From: Stenotrophomonas hibiscicola ATCC 19867
Lineage (GTDB): Bacteria; Pseudomonadota; Gammaproteobacteria; Xanthomonadales; Xanthomonadaceae
DNA length: 64,000 nt
Direction: 5' to 3'
Assembly: GCF_000382065.1 (NCBI RefSeq)
Contig: NZ_KB907498.1
Location: 564,714 to 628,713, forward strand
Below are positions 7,906 to 17,280 of the stretch, one piece after another. The notes beneath the pieces were generated by a model. That model made no database searches, was not told where the DNA came from, and was given only the letters and a program-made list of their open reading frames with translations. The translations under genes were made by a program, and so were the position numbers. Within the stretch, counting starts at the first letter, position 1. Every line of letters begins with the position of its first letter.

Positions 7906-8398
7906 GAGCCGCATCAACGGGGGTACTATCTTGTTCCGCCGCTAGCGCCGTTTCGAGCGACTCAGCACCGAACAGGATGGTCAATCCCACATCTTCAGCG
8001 GTTGTTCCATTTTTGCTCACGACAACCCAGGAATGGACGAACTGCCTATTCCGCTTCTTGCCCGCCCGATCAATGATCGCCAATTGGCCTGCTGCATCTC
8101 CAGAGCCCGGGTTGCCGTTTGCTCGATCTTTAAATGCCATCTGCAAAAACGCTTTAGACAGGGCTTTTTCGGGTGCCTCTACGAACTTGCTGCAGTTCAA
8201 GTCCACAAAGTGCCAAGCGTCCGCCGGGGAATTCCCCCTGAACCTGACGGTCGGCGGGCCATTAGCATCGATCACGAGATACCTAGCGCCTACTTGGCGG
8301 TGAGCGGCAACCGGTTGATCTCCTTCCCACTCAGTGAAACAGACAACGATCACGCCTCTCGCTGAGGCGGCAACACGCGATACGGTGGTCGCGGTCAT
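7877..8398 (-). CDS. Hypothetical protein with basic tail, 173 aa
   Basis: A soluble protein of alternating strands and helices ending in KRRRGPRP, a basic tail that could contact nucleic acid. Two segments are strongly hydrophobic but too short to span a membrane (RGVIVVCFTEW and FVHSWVVVS). There is no known motif. It is convergent with the gene at 7663-7905. Confidence 0.5.
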   Translation of the reverse strand: MTATTVSRVAASARGVIVVCFTEWEGDQPVAAHRQVGARYLVIDANGPPTVRFRGNSPADAWHFVDLNCSKFVEAPEKALSKAFLQMAFKDRANGNPGSGDAAGQLAIIDRAGKKRNRQFVHSWVVVSKNGTTAEDVGLTILFGAESLETALAAEQDSTPVDAAPKRRRGPRP

Positions 8399-8650
8399 TT
8401 TCCACTCCTTGAATATTGATTACAGACTCGAAAGCGCCTGAATCTTCAGCACCGATCTTAGCAAGGCCCGGACCTCCCGAGAGATAGATCGCCTATACTC
8501 GCGGACTACAACTCAGGACACATGTCCGGTTTACGATCTGCTGCAGGGCCTAGAGGTTAGGTTCGGGGTTGATCCGATCCCCCTCTTTCCGCCTGCATGA
8601 CTCAGTGAGTCTGAGCAGTGACGGCGAGCGGAAGCGCTGATGACGACGTT

Positions 8651-9094
8651 TCAACCTTTGCCAGAAGGCAGAATCTGGGCATGCAAGAAACTGGCGAAAT
8701 CGTCGCCACCAATGTTCTTGGCCTCCTCTTCGGGCGCCCCCTCTTCCACGCTCGCCCCTGCCTCAATCAGTGCCTCAGCGATCTGGCGCTTCACCTCGAA
8801 ACCGAGCTCGGTGTCACGGGCAAGCCAGACCAAGGGAGGCTGATCCTCATCGTCGTCTGTGTAGGTATACGCATCGGAGTCCAGGCCGGTAGCTAAGAGC
8901 GCCGTCACCAGTTCGACATCCCCCATCACGCAGGCGTTGTGCAGTTGGGGATACATCAGTGACCGCCCACGCTCCTGCAGGCCTTCTGGCAGCGCCTTTA
9001 CCGCATCCAGCATCTCATCGAAGCGCTCACGGAAGGCCTCATTTCCGCTGTACAGGTCGTCGAAGCCCATGGCGGCTGCAATGCGTGCGTTCAT
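8651..9094 (-). CDS. Ankyrin-repeat protein
   Basis: 147 residues. From about residue 50 the sequence reads LHNACVMGDVELVTALLATG, then a connecting loop, then VKRQIAEALIEAGASVEEGA. These fit two ankyrin-type helix pairs with the usual ALLxxGxDxxA and ALIEAGA ends. Such repeats bind proteins. There is no signal peptide, so it is probably cytosolic. The N-terminal 45 residues are helical and not recognised. Nothing in the context fixes a partner. Confidence 0.65.
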   Translation of the reverse strand: MNARIAAAMGFDDLYSGNEAFRERFDEMLDAVKALPEGLQERGRSLMYPQLHNACVMGDVELVTALLATGLDSDAYTYTDDDEDQPPLVWLARDTELGFEVKRQIAEALIEAGASVEEGAPEEEAKNIGGDDFASFLHAQILPSGKG

Positions 9095-9228
9095 ATCTCT
9101 TCCTCTCTAAGGTTGAAGGACCATCACCTATCCAAGTGGGTGCTACGCGCTACGACTACGGCTTTGGCCAACTGCGCGCTGTCTGTCAAACGTGCCCTTA
9201 GTCGCCTCCCCCAGGCCCATCTGCCGCG

Positions 9229-10002
9229 TCACGACACTTCTTTGTCTCGGGCAAAAGGCCGCACTGGCACACCCATCGCATCCCCTGGTGCCCAACGCGC
9301 CTCCAGATCGCTGGCTCGCTGAGCGGCTTGGGCTTCGCAGAGTTCATGCATCGCCACCTGCAACACCTTTTCATAAGCGGCGTGGTAGGGCTCACGCGTC
9401 TCCCCGTTGACCCAGGGCGCCTGCAAGGCCACCTCGACTGTGGCATCCCATACATCGCCCCGTTCAAGTGCACCGCTCAGCACATCGTCGCTCACCACCA
9501 GGACATGCCCAGCCACCCGGCCATCCACCAACGCCCACTCATGGAAAACCACGGCAACGTCATCGAGCGTGGCCAGCGTTGCGATACGCCCCAACTTCCT
9601 CTGCAGCCGGCTTGCATCGTCCCGCGCCTGCCGCAAGGCCAATTCGATTTCCAGCTCACGGACCCGTTGCTGGGCCGCGTCCAGTTCGTCGATCAAGCGA
9701 CGCTCTTTGACACTGCGCCCCACGCGTGAGGCCTGCCAAGCGACAAGTTCCGTGTAGGGGTAACGAACGTGCTCGTTCGCCCCTCCTCCAGCGCGGCCGG
9801 CGCCTTTCACAAAGGGCGGCCCTGCAGGAGGCGTTCGACGGCGCCACTCGCCAAGCGTGTCGAAGTGCACCCCGAGGTAACGCGCCGCTGCCTTGGAGCT
9901 GATCGTCGGAGGCGGCAAGCCTGCGGCAGCTTTGTTCAGTTCAGCATCCAGTGCCGCAGAGCGCTGCTCCAGGTAGTCCTCTTCTTTACGCTGGCATTCC
10001 AT
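9229..10002 (-). CDS. Excisionase-like DNA-binding protein with coiled coil
   Basis: 257 residues. Residues ~35-90 contain SSKAAARYLGVHFDTLGEW followed by a basic wing and RYPYTELVAWQASR, the pattern of a MerR/excisionase-type winged helix. A long heptad region follows (KERRLIDELDAAQQRVRELE and on), then an unrecognised C-terminal domain rich in Trp and acidic residues. The gene starts 11 bases after the stop of the recombinase on the same strand, so the two are probably one operon. It may be the directionality factor, although it is much longer than a classical Xis. Confidence 0.6.
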   Translation of the reverse strand: MECQRKEEDYLEQRSAALDAELNKAAAGLPPPTISSKAAARYLGVHFDTLGEWRRRTPPAGPPFVKGAGRAGGGANEHVRYPYTELVAWQASRVGRSVKERRLIDELDAAQQRVRELEIELALRQARDDASRLQRKLGRIATLATLDDVAVVFHEWALVDGRVAGHVLVVSDDVLSGALERGDVWDATVEVALQAPWVNGETREPYHAAYEKVLQVAMHELCEAQAAQRASDLEARWAPGDAMGVPVRPFARDKEVS

Positions 10003-10013
10003 TGGGTCGCTCC

Positions 10014-11939
10014 TTACTTATCGTCGCGCCGGTTTCTTGCTGAGAAAATCGACACTGGGGCATCGCCGGCCTCGTCGAGCCGAGGCTTGTCCGTCCCTTT
10101 CAAGCGGTTCCAAACACGGGGACTGGTCGCGACCATGTGCTCTTCAACCCGGCCCATGGCCTCGCGGAGCCTGGACCACTCCTGCTCGGTGTAACGTTCG
10201 GAGACAGCGGCCATGCGATCTTCACCGCGGCCCAACGTGCGATGGTGGAGCAGCTGGGACACGATTCGACTCTCGCCAAACAGGAGGGCCGCGTAGCGAC
10301 CAAGCGTCCGGCGCAGATCGTGCAGGGTCAGACCAATGTCCACCTCTGCCCGCAGATCGAGCAACCCCGCGTCCCGGCGCACGTTTGCCACGATGCTCTT
10401 ACTGTCCGAGTAATGCCCCGTCGTGCTTCGGTCCGATCGGGCGGGAAACACAAACATCGTTTTGGCCAGCGCGCGGCGTGCCCTCTCCACCTCTTTTTCC
10501 AGCCGGTCCAGCAGATCCCGACGTGCACGCCTGGCTCGAGCGGCGCCCAACACTTCCTCCGCGTCCGCCAAGTCTTGCTTGAGCTTGGTTTCGTCCGCGC
10601 GTTCGTCGTAACGCCGCTGCAAAATCTTTTCAGCAAAGTAGGCCACCGGCAGGTAGCGCTCCTCGCCATTCTTGGTGTCAAACAGGTAGACCTGAGAGCC
10701 TGCCCGCCTCGTGTAAGGGTTGACCTCATCCGGTGCTGCCAACCAGACCCAGGACACCTCCGACTGGCGCAGCTCGCCCGGGGAGCACCGGTCAAACCAG
10801 CGCAGGGGAGCGGCCTCGCCGCGGCGGGTGCCCCAGAGCAAGGTCAGCAGCAAGTAGTCCGCGCCCGTGGCGTTCAAGCCGCCCTGCTCGTCCCGTCGCG
10901 CCAAGATCACCTTCAGTACCGTGGGCAGCGTCTCGTCCCCCAACGGATTGCGCACTTCCGCGCGCTCGTAATGCCGGCGCAGCGCTTGCGAGTCCCGCAA
11001 CATGTCGTCGTCGTGGATGACCTGGAACGGGTTGTAGCGCAGCACCGGCTCCCGCTGCTGCTGAGCCGCCGCTTTGCGTTCCCGCTTCAGCACCAGGTCG
11101 ACCGCCCTCTTCGCGTCCGTGAACGCGTGTTCGGTCGACGCTAGACCAGCCGCTTTGACTCGTTGGATGTACTTCCCGGTCACGCCCAACGCTTCGAGCT
11201 GTTGCGTGGAGAGCGCGGCCCAATCCGACTGGTTGGCTAGTGCTTGGCGCATCGGGGTGGGGATCCGGTTGGAGCGCACCATGGACGATCGCCGCAGGCC
11301 GTCGAACGCACGGTGGATGTCCTTGTCCAAAAGCTGAAGAATGGGCTTGTCCGCCAGCCCAACTTCCGGTCGGGCAAACCGCGCCAAGCTGTCCTGGATG
11401 GCCCGGATGCTGGCGGGCTTGGCTTTCTTGTTGCGAACGCGCTTCTGCAGGTCCTCAACGTAAGCCGCAAAGCAGTCCGCCAGCGTGAGCCCCTTTAGCT
11501 CCACCAGCTGCTCGGCTCGGGCCTCTTCCTTCGAAGGATGCTCGCCCGTTTCTCGAACCACCGCCAACTTCCGTCGCGCCAGCTCGTAGGCTTGCTCCGG
11601 TCCGATGTCGGTGACGCTGCCCAGGGAGAACCGACGAACTCCGGCCGGGCCTCGGACCACGACTTCGTAAGTGGTGCGGGTGGTGCCGACGTAGAAGCCG
11701 AACCCCGTCGGAGCACCTTGATTGCCGTCCAGGACGCGGTAAGGCTTCCCGGCGTCTTCGGGCAGTCGAGGGGCGATGACCACCCTTCCCTGCTTGCGTT
11801 CGACCGGGCCTTTGGCCACGCTCAGTTCGCAGATTTGGCGGTAGGTCAGCTTAAACTTGGTGCCTCGGCGACGCGGGGCCTCTGCCTGCGTCGCAACAAC
11901 CGTATCCATGGTCGATCCGCCGTCTGTCCGTCGCAACAT
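10014..11939 (-). CDS. Large tyrosine recombinase (site-specific integrase)
   Basis: 641 residues from the ATG at 11939, chosen because AGAGGAT precedes it at good spacing; upstream and downstream Met codons exist at 11981 and 11909. The C-terminal catalytic domain shows the expected residues: Arg in LLWGTRRGEA, then HDLRR (His and second Arg), HH in LLHHRTLG, and the Tyr nucleophile in AVSERYTEQEW. A coiled-coil insertion of about 60 residues lies between the first Arg and the HDLRR box. The long N-terminal half should hold the core-binding and arm-binding domains. The enzyme sits at the mutS-proximal end of the accessory region and probably integrated it. Confidence 0.9.
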   Translation of the reverse strand: MLRRTDGGSTMDTVVATQAEAPRRRGTKFKLTYRQICELSVAKGPVERKQGRVVIAPRLPEDAGKPYRVLDGNQGAPTGFGFYVGTTRTTYEVVVRGPAGVRRFSLGSVTDIGPEQAYELARRKLAVVRETGEHPSKEEARAEQLVELKGLTLADCFAAYVEDLQKRVRNKKAKPASIRAIQDSLARFARPEVGLADKPILQLLDKDIHRAFDGLRRSSMVRSNRIPTPMRQALANQSDWAALSTQQLEALGVTGKYIQRVKAAGLASTEHAFTDAKRAVDLVLKRERKAAAQQQREPVLRYNPFQVIHDDDMLRDSQALRRHYERAEVRNPLGDETLPTVLKVILARRDEQGGLNATGADYLLLTLLWGTRRGEAAPLRWFDRCSPGELRQSEVSWVWLAAPDEVNPYTRRAGSQVYLFDTKNGEERYLPVAYFAEKILQRRYDERADETKLKQDLADAEEVLGAARARRARRDLLDRLEKEVERARRALAKTMFVFPARSDRSTTGHYSDSKSIVANVRRDAGLLDLRAEVDIGLTLHDLRRTLGRYAALLFGESRIVSQLLHHRTLGRGEDRMAAVSERYTEQEWSRLREAMGRVEEHMVATSPRVWNRLKGTDKPRLDEAGDAPVSIFSARNRRDDK

Positions 11940-11995
11940 CGATTTGATCCTCTTTGAGTGACCAGCGCAACCGCGGCGCAACCAAGAACCCCGTT

Positions 11996-12008
11996 ACTTG
12001 CCGCAAGT
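11996..12008. repeat. Short palindrome between the integrase and mutS
   Basis: ACTTGC and GCAAGT arms with one base between, in the roughly 100-base gap separating the divergent starts of the recombinase and mutS. It could be an operator or part of the recombination core; no second copy was found in the window. Confidence 0.3.
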
Positions 12009-12045
12009 GACCCGGATTGATCGCTACAACCCGTAGGAAGTTCTC

Positions 12046-14667
12046 TTGCAAACCACTGATTCAAAAGCGAAACCGTCTGCATCGAAGTCCAGCGCAGAGC
12101 ACACGCCCCTCATGAAGCAGTTCTTCGCAGCCAAGTCCGAGTATCCGGACCTGCTGCTGTTCTTCCGCATGGGCGATTTCTACGAGCTGTTCTACGACGA
12201 CGCGCGCAAGGCCGCGCGCCTGCTCGACATCACCCTGACCCAGCGTGGCAGTTCCGGTGGCGCACCGATCCCGATGGCCGGCGTGCCGGTGCACGCGTAC
12301 GAAGGCTACCTGGCACGGCTGGTGGCGCTGGGCGAGTCGGTGGCGATCTGCGAGCAGATCGGCGATCCCGCGCTGGCCAAGGGCCTGGTCGAGCGCAAGG
12401 TGGTGCGTATCGTCACCCCCGGCACGGTCACCGACGAGGCGCTGCTGGATGAGCGCCGCGACACCCTGCTGATGGCCCTGTCGCGCAGCAAGCAGGGCTA
12501 TGGCCTGGCCTGGGCCGACCTGGCCGGCGGCCGCTTCCTGGTCAACGAAGTGGAAACCGACGACGCTCTGGAAGCCGAACTGGCCCGCCTGGAACCGGCC
12601 GAGCTGCTGGTGCCGGACGAGGAGAACTGGCCGGAGTTCCTGCGCCAGCGCACCGGGGTGCGCCGCCGCGCACCGTGGCTCTTCGACGCCGACAGCGGCC
12701 GCCGCCAGCTGCTGGCGTTTTTCAAGCTGCATGACCTGAGCGGCTTCGGCATCGATGACAAGCCGCGCGCGACCGCGGCCGCGGGCGCCCTGCTCGGCTA
12801 TGTCGAGGAGACCCAGAAGCAGCGCCTGCCGCACCTGACCTCGATCGCGATGGAAACCGCCGGCGAGGCGATCGCGATGAACGCCGCCACCCGCCGCCAC
12901 CTGGAGCTGGATACGCGCGTGGACGGGGATACCCGCAACACCCTGCTGGGCGTGCTCGACAGTACGGTCACGCCGATGGGCGGGCGCCTGCTGCGCCGCT
13001 GGCTGCATCGTCCGCTGCGCCTGCGCGAGGTGCTGGTCCAGCGCCACCATGCGGTGGAAACCCTGATCGATCGCGGCGCGGACGCCGACATCCGCGAGCA
13101 GTTCCGCCGCCTGGGCGACCTGGAACGCATCCTCACCCGCGTTGCGCTGCGCTCGGCGCGCCCGCGCGACTTCTCCACGCTGCGCGACGGCCTGGGGCTG
13201 CTGCCGGCCGTGCGCGAGGTGCTGGCACCGCTGGACTCACCGCGCCTGCAGGCCCTGCATGCCGCACTTGGTGAACACGATGCGTGCGCGCAGCTGCTGG
13301 CCAGTGCCATCGCCGAAATGCCGCCGCTGAAACTGAGCGACGGCGGCGTGCTGGCTGACGGCTTCGATGAGGAGCTGGACGAGCTGCGCCGCCTGTCCAC
13401 CCACGCCGACCAGTTCCTGGTGGACCTGGAACAGCGCGAACGCGAAAGCAGCGGCATTCCCACCCTGAAGGTGGGCTACAACCGCGTGCACGGCTACTAC
13501 ATCGAGATCAGCAAGGGCCAGTCCGACCGCGCGCCGGTGCACTACACCCGCCGCCAGACGCTGACCAATGCCGAGCGCTACATCACCGAAGAACTGAAGG
13601 CGTTCGAGGACAAGGTGCTGTCCGCGCGCGACCGTTCGCTGTCGCGCGAGAAGTACCTGTACGAGCAGCTGCTGGATACCCTCGGGAGGCAGCTGGAGCC
13701 GCTGAAGCAGTGCGCCGCCGCACTCAGCGAACTGGACGTGCTGGCCGCCTTCGCCGAACGCGCGCAGGCGCTGGACTGGGCCCGGCCGGAACTGCAGGCC
13801 GAGCCGTGCCTGAAGATCGAACGCGGCCGCCACCCGGTGGTCGAGGCGGTACGCGAGCAGCCGTTCGAACCGAACGACCTGGACCTGCATCCGGACCGCC
13901 GGATGCTGGTCATCACCGGCCCGAACATGGGCGGTAAATCGACCTACATGCGGCAGAACGCGCTGATCGTGCTGCTGGCCCACATCGGCAGCTTCGTGCC
14001 GGCCAGCCGCGCATTGATCGGCCCGATCGACCGCATCCTGACCCGCATCGGCGCCGGCGATGACCTGGCCCGCGGGCAGTCCACCTTCATGGTCGAAATG
14101 GCCGAGACCAGCTACATCCTGCATCACGCCACCGCCCATTCGCTGGTGCTGATGGACGAGATCGGCCGCGGCACGTCCACCTACGACGGCCTGGCGCTGG
14201 CCGATGCGGTGGCCCGCCACCTGGCCTACCAGAACCGCTGCTACACGCTGTTCGCCACCCACTACTTCGAGCTGACCGCGCTGGCCGATGAGCAGCACGA
14301 AGGCGGCCGCAGCGGTATTGCCAATGTGCACCTGGACGCGGTCGAGCATGGTGAGGCGCTGGTGTTCATGCACGCGGTGAAGGACGGCCCGGCCAACCGC
14401 AGCTTCGGCCTGCAGGTGGCGGCCCTGGCAGGCCTGCCGCGCGCCACCGTAGCGCAGGCGCGCCGTCGCCTGGCCGAGCTGGAACAGCGCGGTGGTGAAA
14501 GCCATGCCGCCGAGCTGGCACCACAGGCATTGGATGCACCGCAGCAGTTCGGCCTGTTCGCGGCGCCATCGAACAAGGCACAGGAAGCACTGGCCGCCAT
14601 CGATCCGGACGAACTGACGCCGAAGCAGGCGCTGGAAGCGTTGTATCGCTTGAAAGCGCTGCTGTAG
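12046..14667 (+). CDS. mutS: DNA mismatch repair protein MutS
   Basis: An 873-residue full-length MutS, which binds mismatches and starts methyl-directed repair with MutL. The mismatch-reading motif is present near residue 40 ([10 protein letters not shown], with the Phe-x-Glu wedge). The ATPase domain carries Walker [10 protein letters not shown], the [11 protein letters not shown]alker B region and the ATHYFELT switch. The start is a TTG at 12046 with an AGGAAG ribosome binding site six bases upstream; no ATG start is available nearby. The start lies only about 0.1 kb from the divergent recombinase gene, so its promoter may belong to the integrated element. Confidence 0.97.
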   Translation: MQTTDSKAKPSASKSSAEHTPLMKQFFAAKSEYPDLLLFFRMGDFYELFYDDARKAARLLDITLTQRGSSGGAPIPMAGVPVHAYEGYLARLVALGESVAICEQIGDPALAKGLVERKVVRIVTPGTVTDEALLDERRDTLLMALSRSKQGYGLAWADLAGGRFLVNEVETDDALEAELARLEPAELLVPDEENWPEFLRQRTGVRRRAPWLFDADSGRRQLLAFFKLHDLSGFGIDDKPRATAAAGALLGYVEETQKQRLPHLTSIAMETAGEAIAMNAATRRHLELDTRVDGDTRNTLLGVLDSTVTPMGGRLLRRWLHRPLRLREVLVQRHHAVETLIDRGADADIREQFRRLGDLERILTRVALRSARPRDFSTLRDGLGLLPAVREVLAPLDSPRLQALHAALGEHDACAQLLASAIAEMPPLKLSDGGVLADGFDEELDELRRLSTHADQFLVDLEQRERESSGIPTLKVGYNRVHGYYIEISKGQSDRAPVHYTRRQTLTNAERYITEELKAFEDKVLSARDRSLSREKYLYEQLLDTLGRQLEPLKQCAAALSELDVLAAFAERAQALDWARPELQAEPCLKIERGRHPVVEAVREQPFEPNDLDLHPDRRMLVITGPNMGGKSTYMRQNALIVLLAHIGSFVPASRALIGPIDRILTRIGAGDDLARGQSTFMVEMAETSYILHHATAHSLVLMDEIGRGTSTYDGLALADAVARHLAYQNRCYTLFATHYFELTALADEQHEGGRSGIANVHLDAVEHGEALVFMHAVKDGPANRSFGLQVAALAGLPRATVAQARRRLAELEQRGGESHAAELAPQALDAPQQFGLFAAPSNKAQEALAAIDPDELTPKQALEALYRLKALL

Positions 14668-14684
14668 CCGCAGCGCAAACGCTT

Positions 14685-14707
14685 GGCCTCCTGCCTCGCA
14701 GGAGGCC
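14685..14707 (+). terminator. Hairpin after mutS
   Basis: A perfect ten-base stem (GGCCTCCTGC / GCAGGAGGCC) with a CTC loop, 18 bases past the mutS stop. There is no clear T-run, so it may be a weak terminator or an mRNA-end stabiliser. Confidence 0.5.
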
Positions 14708-14744
14708 CATCGAAAGATTTCGCAAATCTGATTCTGAGTTTCAA

Positions 14745-14778
14745 TTGACAGAATCTATCAACCTGAACGAATCATTCG
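14745..14778 (+). promoter_or_regulatory. Possible catalase promoter/operator region
   Basis: A TTGACA at 14745 and a CGAAT-C-ATTCG inverted repeat at 14768-14778 lie in the 186-base gap before the catalase gene. The -10 element is not clear and the match to an OxyR site is weak, so this is only a candidate. Confidence 0.25.
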
Positions 14779-14853
14779 ATTATTCATTTCATCTGGCGCT
14801 AGCTAAAGTCGAGTGAAGATGTTCCACCCCGTCTTCACCCGCAGGAGCCAGCC

Positions 14854-16497
14854 ATGAGCCAGTCCGATAACAACAGCCCCAAATGCCCGTATCACACCGC
14901 GCCGTCGCCTGCGGAAGGCGCCCAGCAACAGCGCGAGCTGAGCACCACGCCGAAACAGAAGCAGGGCGATGATCCGGTGACCCCGATGACCACGGCCTTC
15001 GGCGCGCCGGTGGTGGACAACCAGAACAGCAAGACCGCCGGCCCACGCGGCCCGCTGCTGATGGAAGACGTCTGGCTGCTGGAAAAGCTGGCCAACCTCA
15101 ACCGCGAGATCATTCCCGAGCGTCGCATGCACGCCAAGGGCTCGGGCGCGTTCGGTACCTTCACCGTCACTCACGACATCAGCAAGTACACCCGCGCCAA
15201 GCTGTTCGAGAAGGTCGGCAAGCAGACCGAGATGTTCGCCCGCTTCACCACGGTGGCCGGCGAGCGTGGCGCCGCCGATGCCGAGCGTGACATCCGCGGC
15301 TTCGCGCTGAAGTTCTACACCGAAGAAGGCAACTGGGACCTGGTCGGCAACAACACGCCGGTGTTCTTCCTGCGCGACCCGCGCAAGTTCGCCGACCTCA
15401 ACAAGGCCGTGAAGCGCGACCCGCACACCAACCTGCGCAGCGCGCGCAACAACTGGGATTTCTGGACGCTGCTGCCCGAAGCCCTGCTGCAGGTGACCGT
15501 GGTGATGAGCGATCGCGGCATCCCGCGCAGCTTCCGCCACATGCACGGCTTCGGCTCGCACACCTACAGCTTCACCAACGCCGACAGTGAGCGCTTCTGG
15601 GTCAAGTTCCACTTCGTCAGCCAGCAGGGCATCGAATCGCTGACCGACGCGCAGGCGCAGATCCTGGTCGGCCATGACCGCGAAAGCCACGGCCGCGACC
15701 TGTTCGCCGCGATCGAGAAGGGTGACTTCCCGAAGTGGAAGCTGTTCATCCAAGTCATGCCGGAACTGGATGCGGAAACCTACCGCGTGCACCCGTTCGA
15801 CCTGACCAAGGTGTGGCCGAAGAGCGACTACCCGCTGATCGAAGTGGGCCAGTTCGAACTGAACCGCAACCCGGTCAACTGGTACCAGGACGTGGAGCAG
15901 TCAGCGTTCGCACCGAGCAACCTGGTGCCGGGCATCGGCCCGTCGCCGGACAAGATGCTGCAGGCGCGCCTGTTCGCCTACTCCGATGCGCAGCGCTACC
16001 GCCTGGGCGTGAACCACCACCAGATTCCGGTGAACGCAGCGCGCTGCCCGGTGCACAGCAACCACCGCGACGGTGCGATGCGCGTGGACGGCAACTACGG
16101 CGGCCTGCCGCACTACGAGCCGAACAGCTACGGCCAGTGGCAGGAGCAGCCGGAGTACCGCGAGCCGCCGATGAAGATCCGCGGCGACGCCGACTTCTGG
16201 AACTTCCGTGAGGACGACGCCGACTACTTCAGCCAGCCCGGTGCGCTGTTCCGTAGCTACAACCAGGCACAGAAGGACCGCCTGTTCGCCAACACCGCCC
16301 GTGCCCTGGGCGATGCGCCGGACTTCATCAAGCAGCGCCACATCGACAACTGCAGCAAGGCCGACCCGGCCTACGGTGCTGGTGTGGCCGCGGCGCTGAA
16401 GGCGCTGGCCAGCCAGCCGTCGGATCCGTTCAAGCCGGCCCAGCCGGAAGCGGACTTCCCCACCGCCACCCCGGGCGCCGAAGACATCGAGCTCTGA
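14854..16497 (+). CDS. katA: Monofunctional haem catalase
   Basis: 547 residues. It converts hydrogen peroxide to water and oxygen. The distal His is in [12 protein letters not shown] (residue ~90), the distal Asn in [10 protein letters not shown], and the haem-ligand Tyr in [12 protein letters not shown]; all are intact. There is no signal peptide, so it is cytosolic. The length fits a small- to medium-subunit catalase with a C-terminal extension and without the flavodoxin-like domain of large-subunit enzymes. The gene stands alone between mutS and a DUF937 gene. Symbol assigned by family; Stenotrophomonas carries more than one catalase. Confidence 0.93.
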   Translation: MSQSDNNSPKCPYHTAPSPAEGAQQQRELSTTPKQKQGDDPVTPMTTAFGAPVVDNQNSKTAGPRGPLLMEDVWLLEKLANLNREIIPERRMHAKGSGAFGTFTVTHDISKYTRAKLFEKVGKQTEMFARFTTVAGERGAADAERDIRGFALKFYTEEGNWDLVGNNTPVFFLRDPRKFADLNKAVKRDPHTNLRSARNNWDFWTLLPEALLQVTVVMSDRGIPRSFRHMHGFGSHTYSFTNADSERFWVKFHFVSQQGIESLTDAQAQILVGHDRESHGRDLFAAIEKGDFPKWKLFIQVMPELDAETYRVHPFDLTKVWPKSDYPLIEVGQFELNRNPVNWYQDVEQSAFAPSNLVPGIGPSPDKMLQARLFAYSDAQRYRLGVNHHQIPVNAARCPVHSNHRDGAMRVDGNYGGLPHYEPNSYGQWQEQPEYREPPMKIRGDADFWNFREDDADYFSQPGALFRSYNQAQKDRLFANTARALGDAPDFIKQRHIDNCSKADPAYGAGVAAALKALASQPSDPFKPAQPEADFPTATPGAEDIEL

Positions 16498-16605
16498 TCG
16501 CCCTCCCCCGTGAACGGCACGCCGCCTCCCTGCGAGGCGGCGTCGCCGTTTTAACGGTCCGCGTCGTACCTTCTGCACGCCCAACCCCAATCAAGGATTC
16601 CGCAG

Positions 16606-17208
16606 ATGAGCCTGACCGATGAACTTCTCGCCAAGTTGCAGGGCGCCCCGCTGCAGCAGGTGTCGCAGCAGCTCGGCATCAGCGATACCCAGGCTTCCGG
16701 CGCGATCAGTGCCGCGCTGCCGGTGCTGATGGGCGCGCTGGGCAACAACGCCTCGCAGCCGCAGGGCGCGCAGGCACTGCTCGGCGCCTTGCAGAACAAC
16801 CACAGTGGCCTGGACCTGGGCAGCGTGCTCGGCTCGGTGCTGGGTGGCGGCGGCGGCGGTGCCGCCAGCGATGGCGCCGGCATCCTCGGCCACATCTTCG
16901 GCGGCAGCCAGCAGAAGGTGGAAACCGGCCTGGCCCAGGCCACCCAGCTCGACAGCGGCCGCACCAGCCAGCTGCTGCAGATCCTCGCGCCGATCGTGAT
17001 GGCCTTCCTTGCCCAGCGCCTCGGTGGCGGCCAGGCCGATCCCGGCTCGCTCAGCCAGGCCCTGGGCCAGGAAAAGCAGCAGGTGCAGCAACAGGGCGGT
17101 CTTGCCGGTGGCCTGCTCGGCAGCCTGCTGGACCAGGACGGTGACGGCCAGCTCGGCGTGGGCGATCTGCTCAAGATCGGCGGCAGCCTGCTGGGTGGCA
17201 AGCGCTGA
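16606..17208 (+). CDS. DUF937 (YidB-like) protein
   Basis: 200 residues. The N-terminal half follows the DUF937 pattern (LQQVSQQLGISDTQASGAIS, then ALPVLMGALGNNA), two helical repeats joined by a Gly/Ala-rich linker. A second helical repeat contains QILAPIVMAFLAQRLGGG. Near the C-terminus DQDGDGQLGVGDLL looks like a single EF-hand calcium loop. There is no signal peptide. The family's function is unknown. Confidence 0.8.
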   Translation: MSLTDELLAKLQGAPLQQVSQQLGISDTQASGAISAALPVLMGALGNNASQPQGAQALLGALQNNHSGLDLGSVLGSVLGGGGGGAASDGAGILGHIFGGSQQKVETGLAQATQLDSGRTSQLLQILAPIVMAFLAQRLGGGQADPGSLSQALGQEKQQVQQQGGLAGGLLGSLLDQDGDGQLGVGDLLKIGGSLLGGKR

Positions 17209-17218
17209 ACGATGCCGC

Positions 17219-17278
17219 CGCCGGGCGTGGCCCGGCGTGATCGGCATCTCCATGGGACGCGCCGGGCAATGCCCGGCG
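17219..17278. repeat. Pair of SMAG-like palindromes
   Basis: Two short stem-loops with CGCCGGGC/GCCCGGCG arms, at 17219-17237 and 17260-17278, in the gap between convergent genes. They resemble SMAG repeats and may also end transcription from both sides. Confidence 0.6.
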
Positions 17279-17280
17279 TC

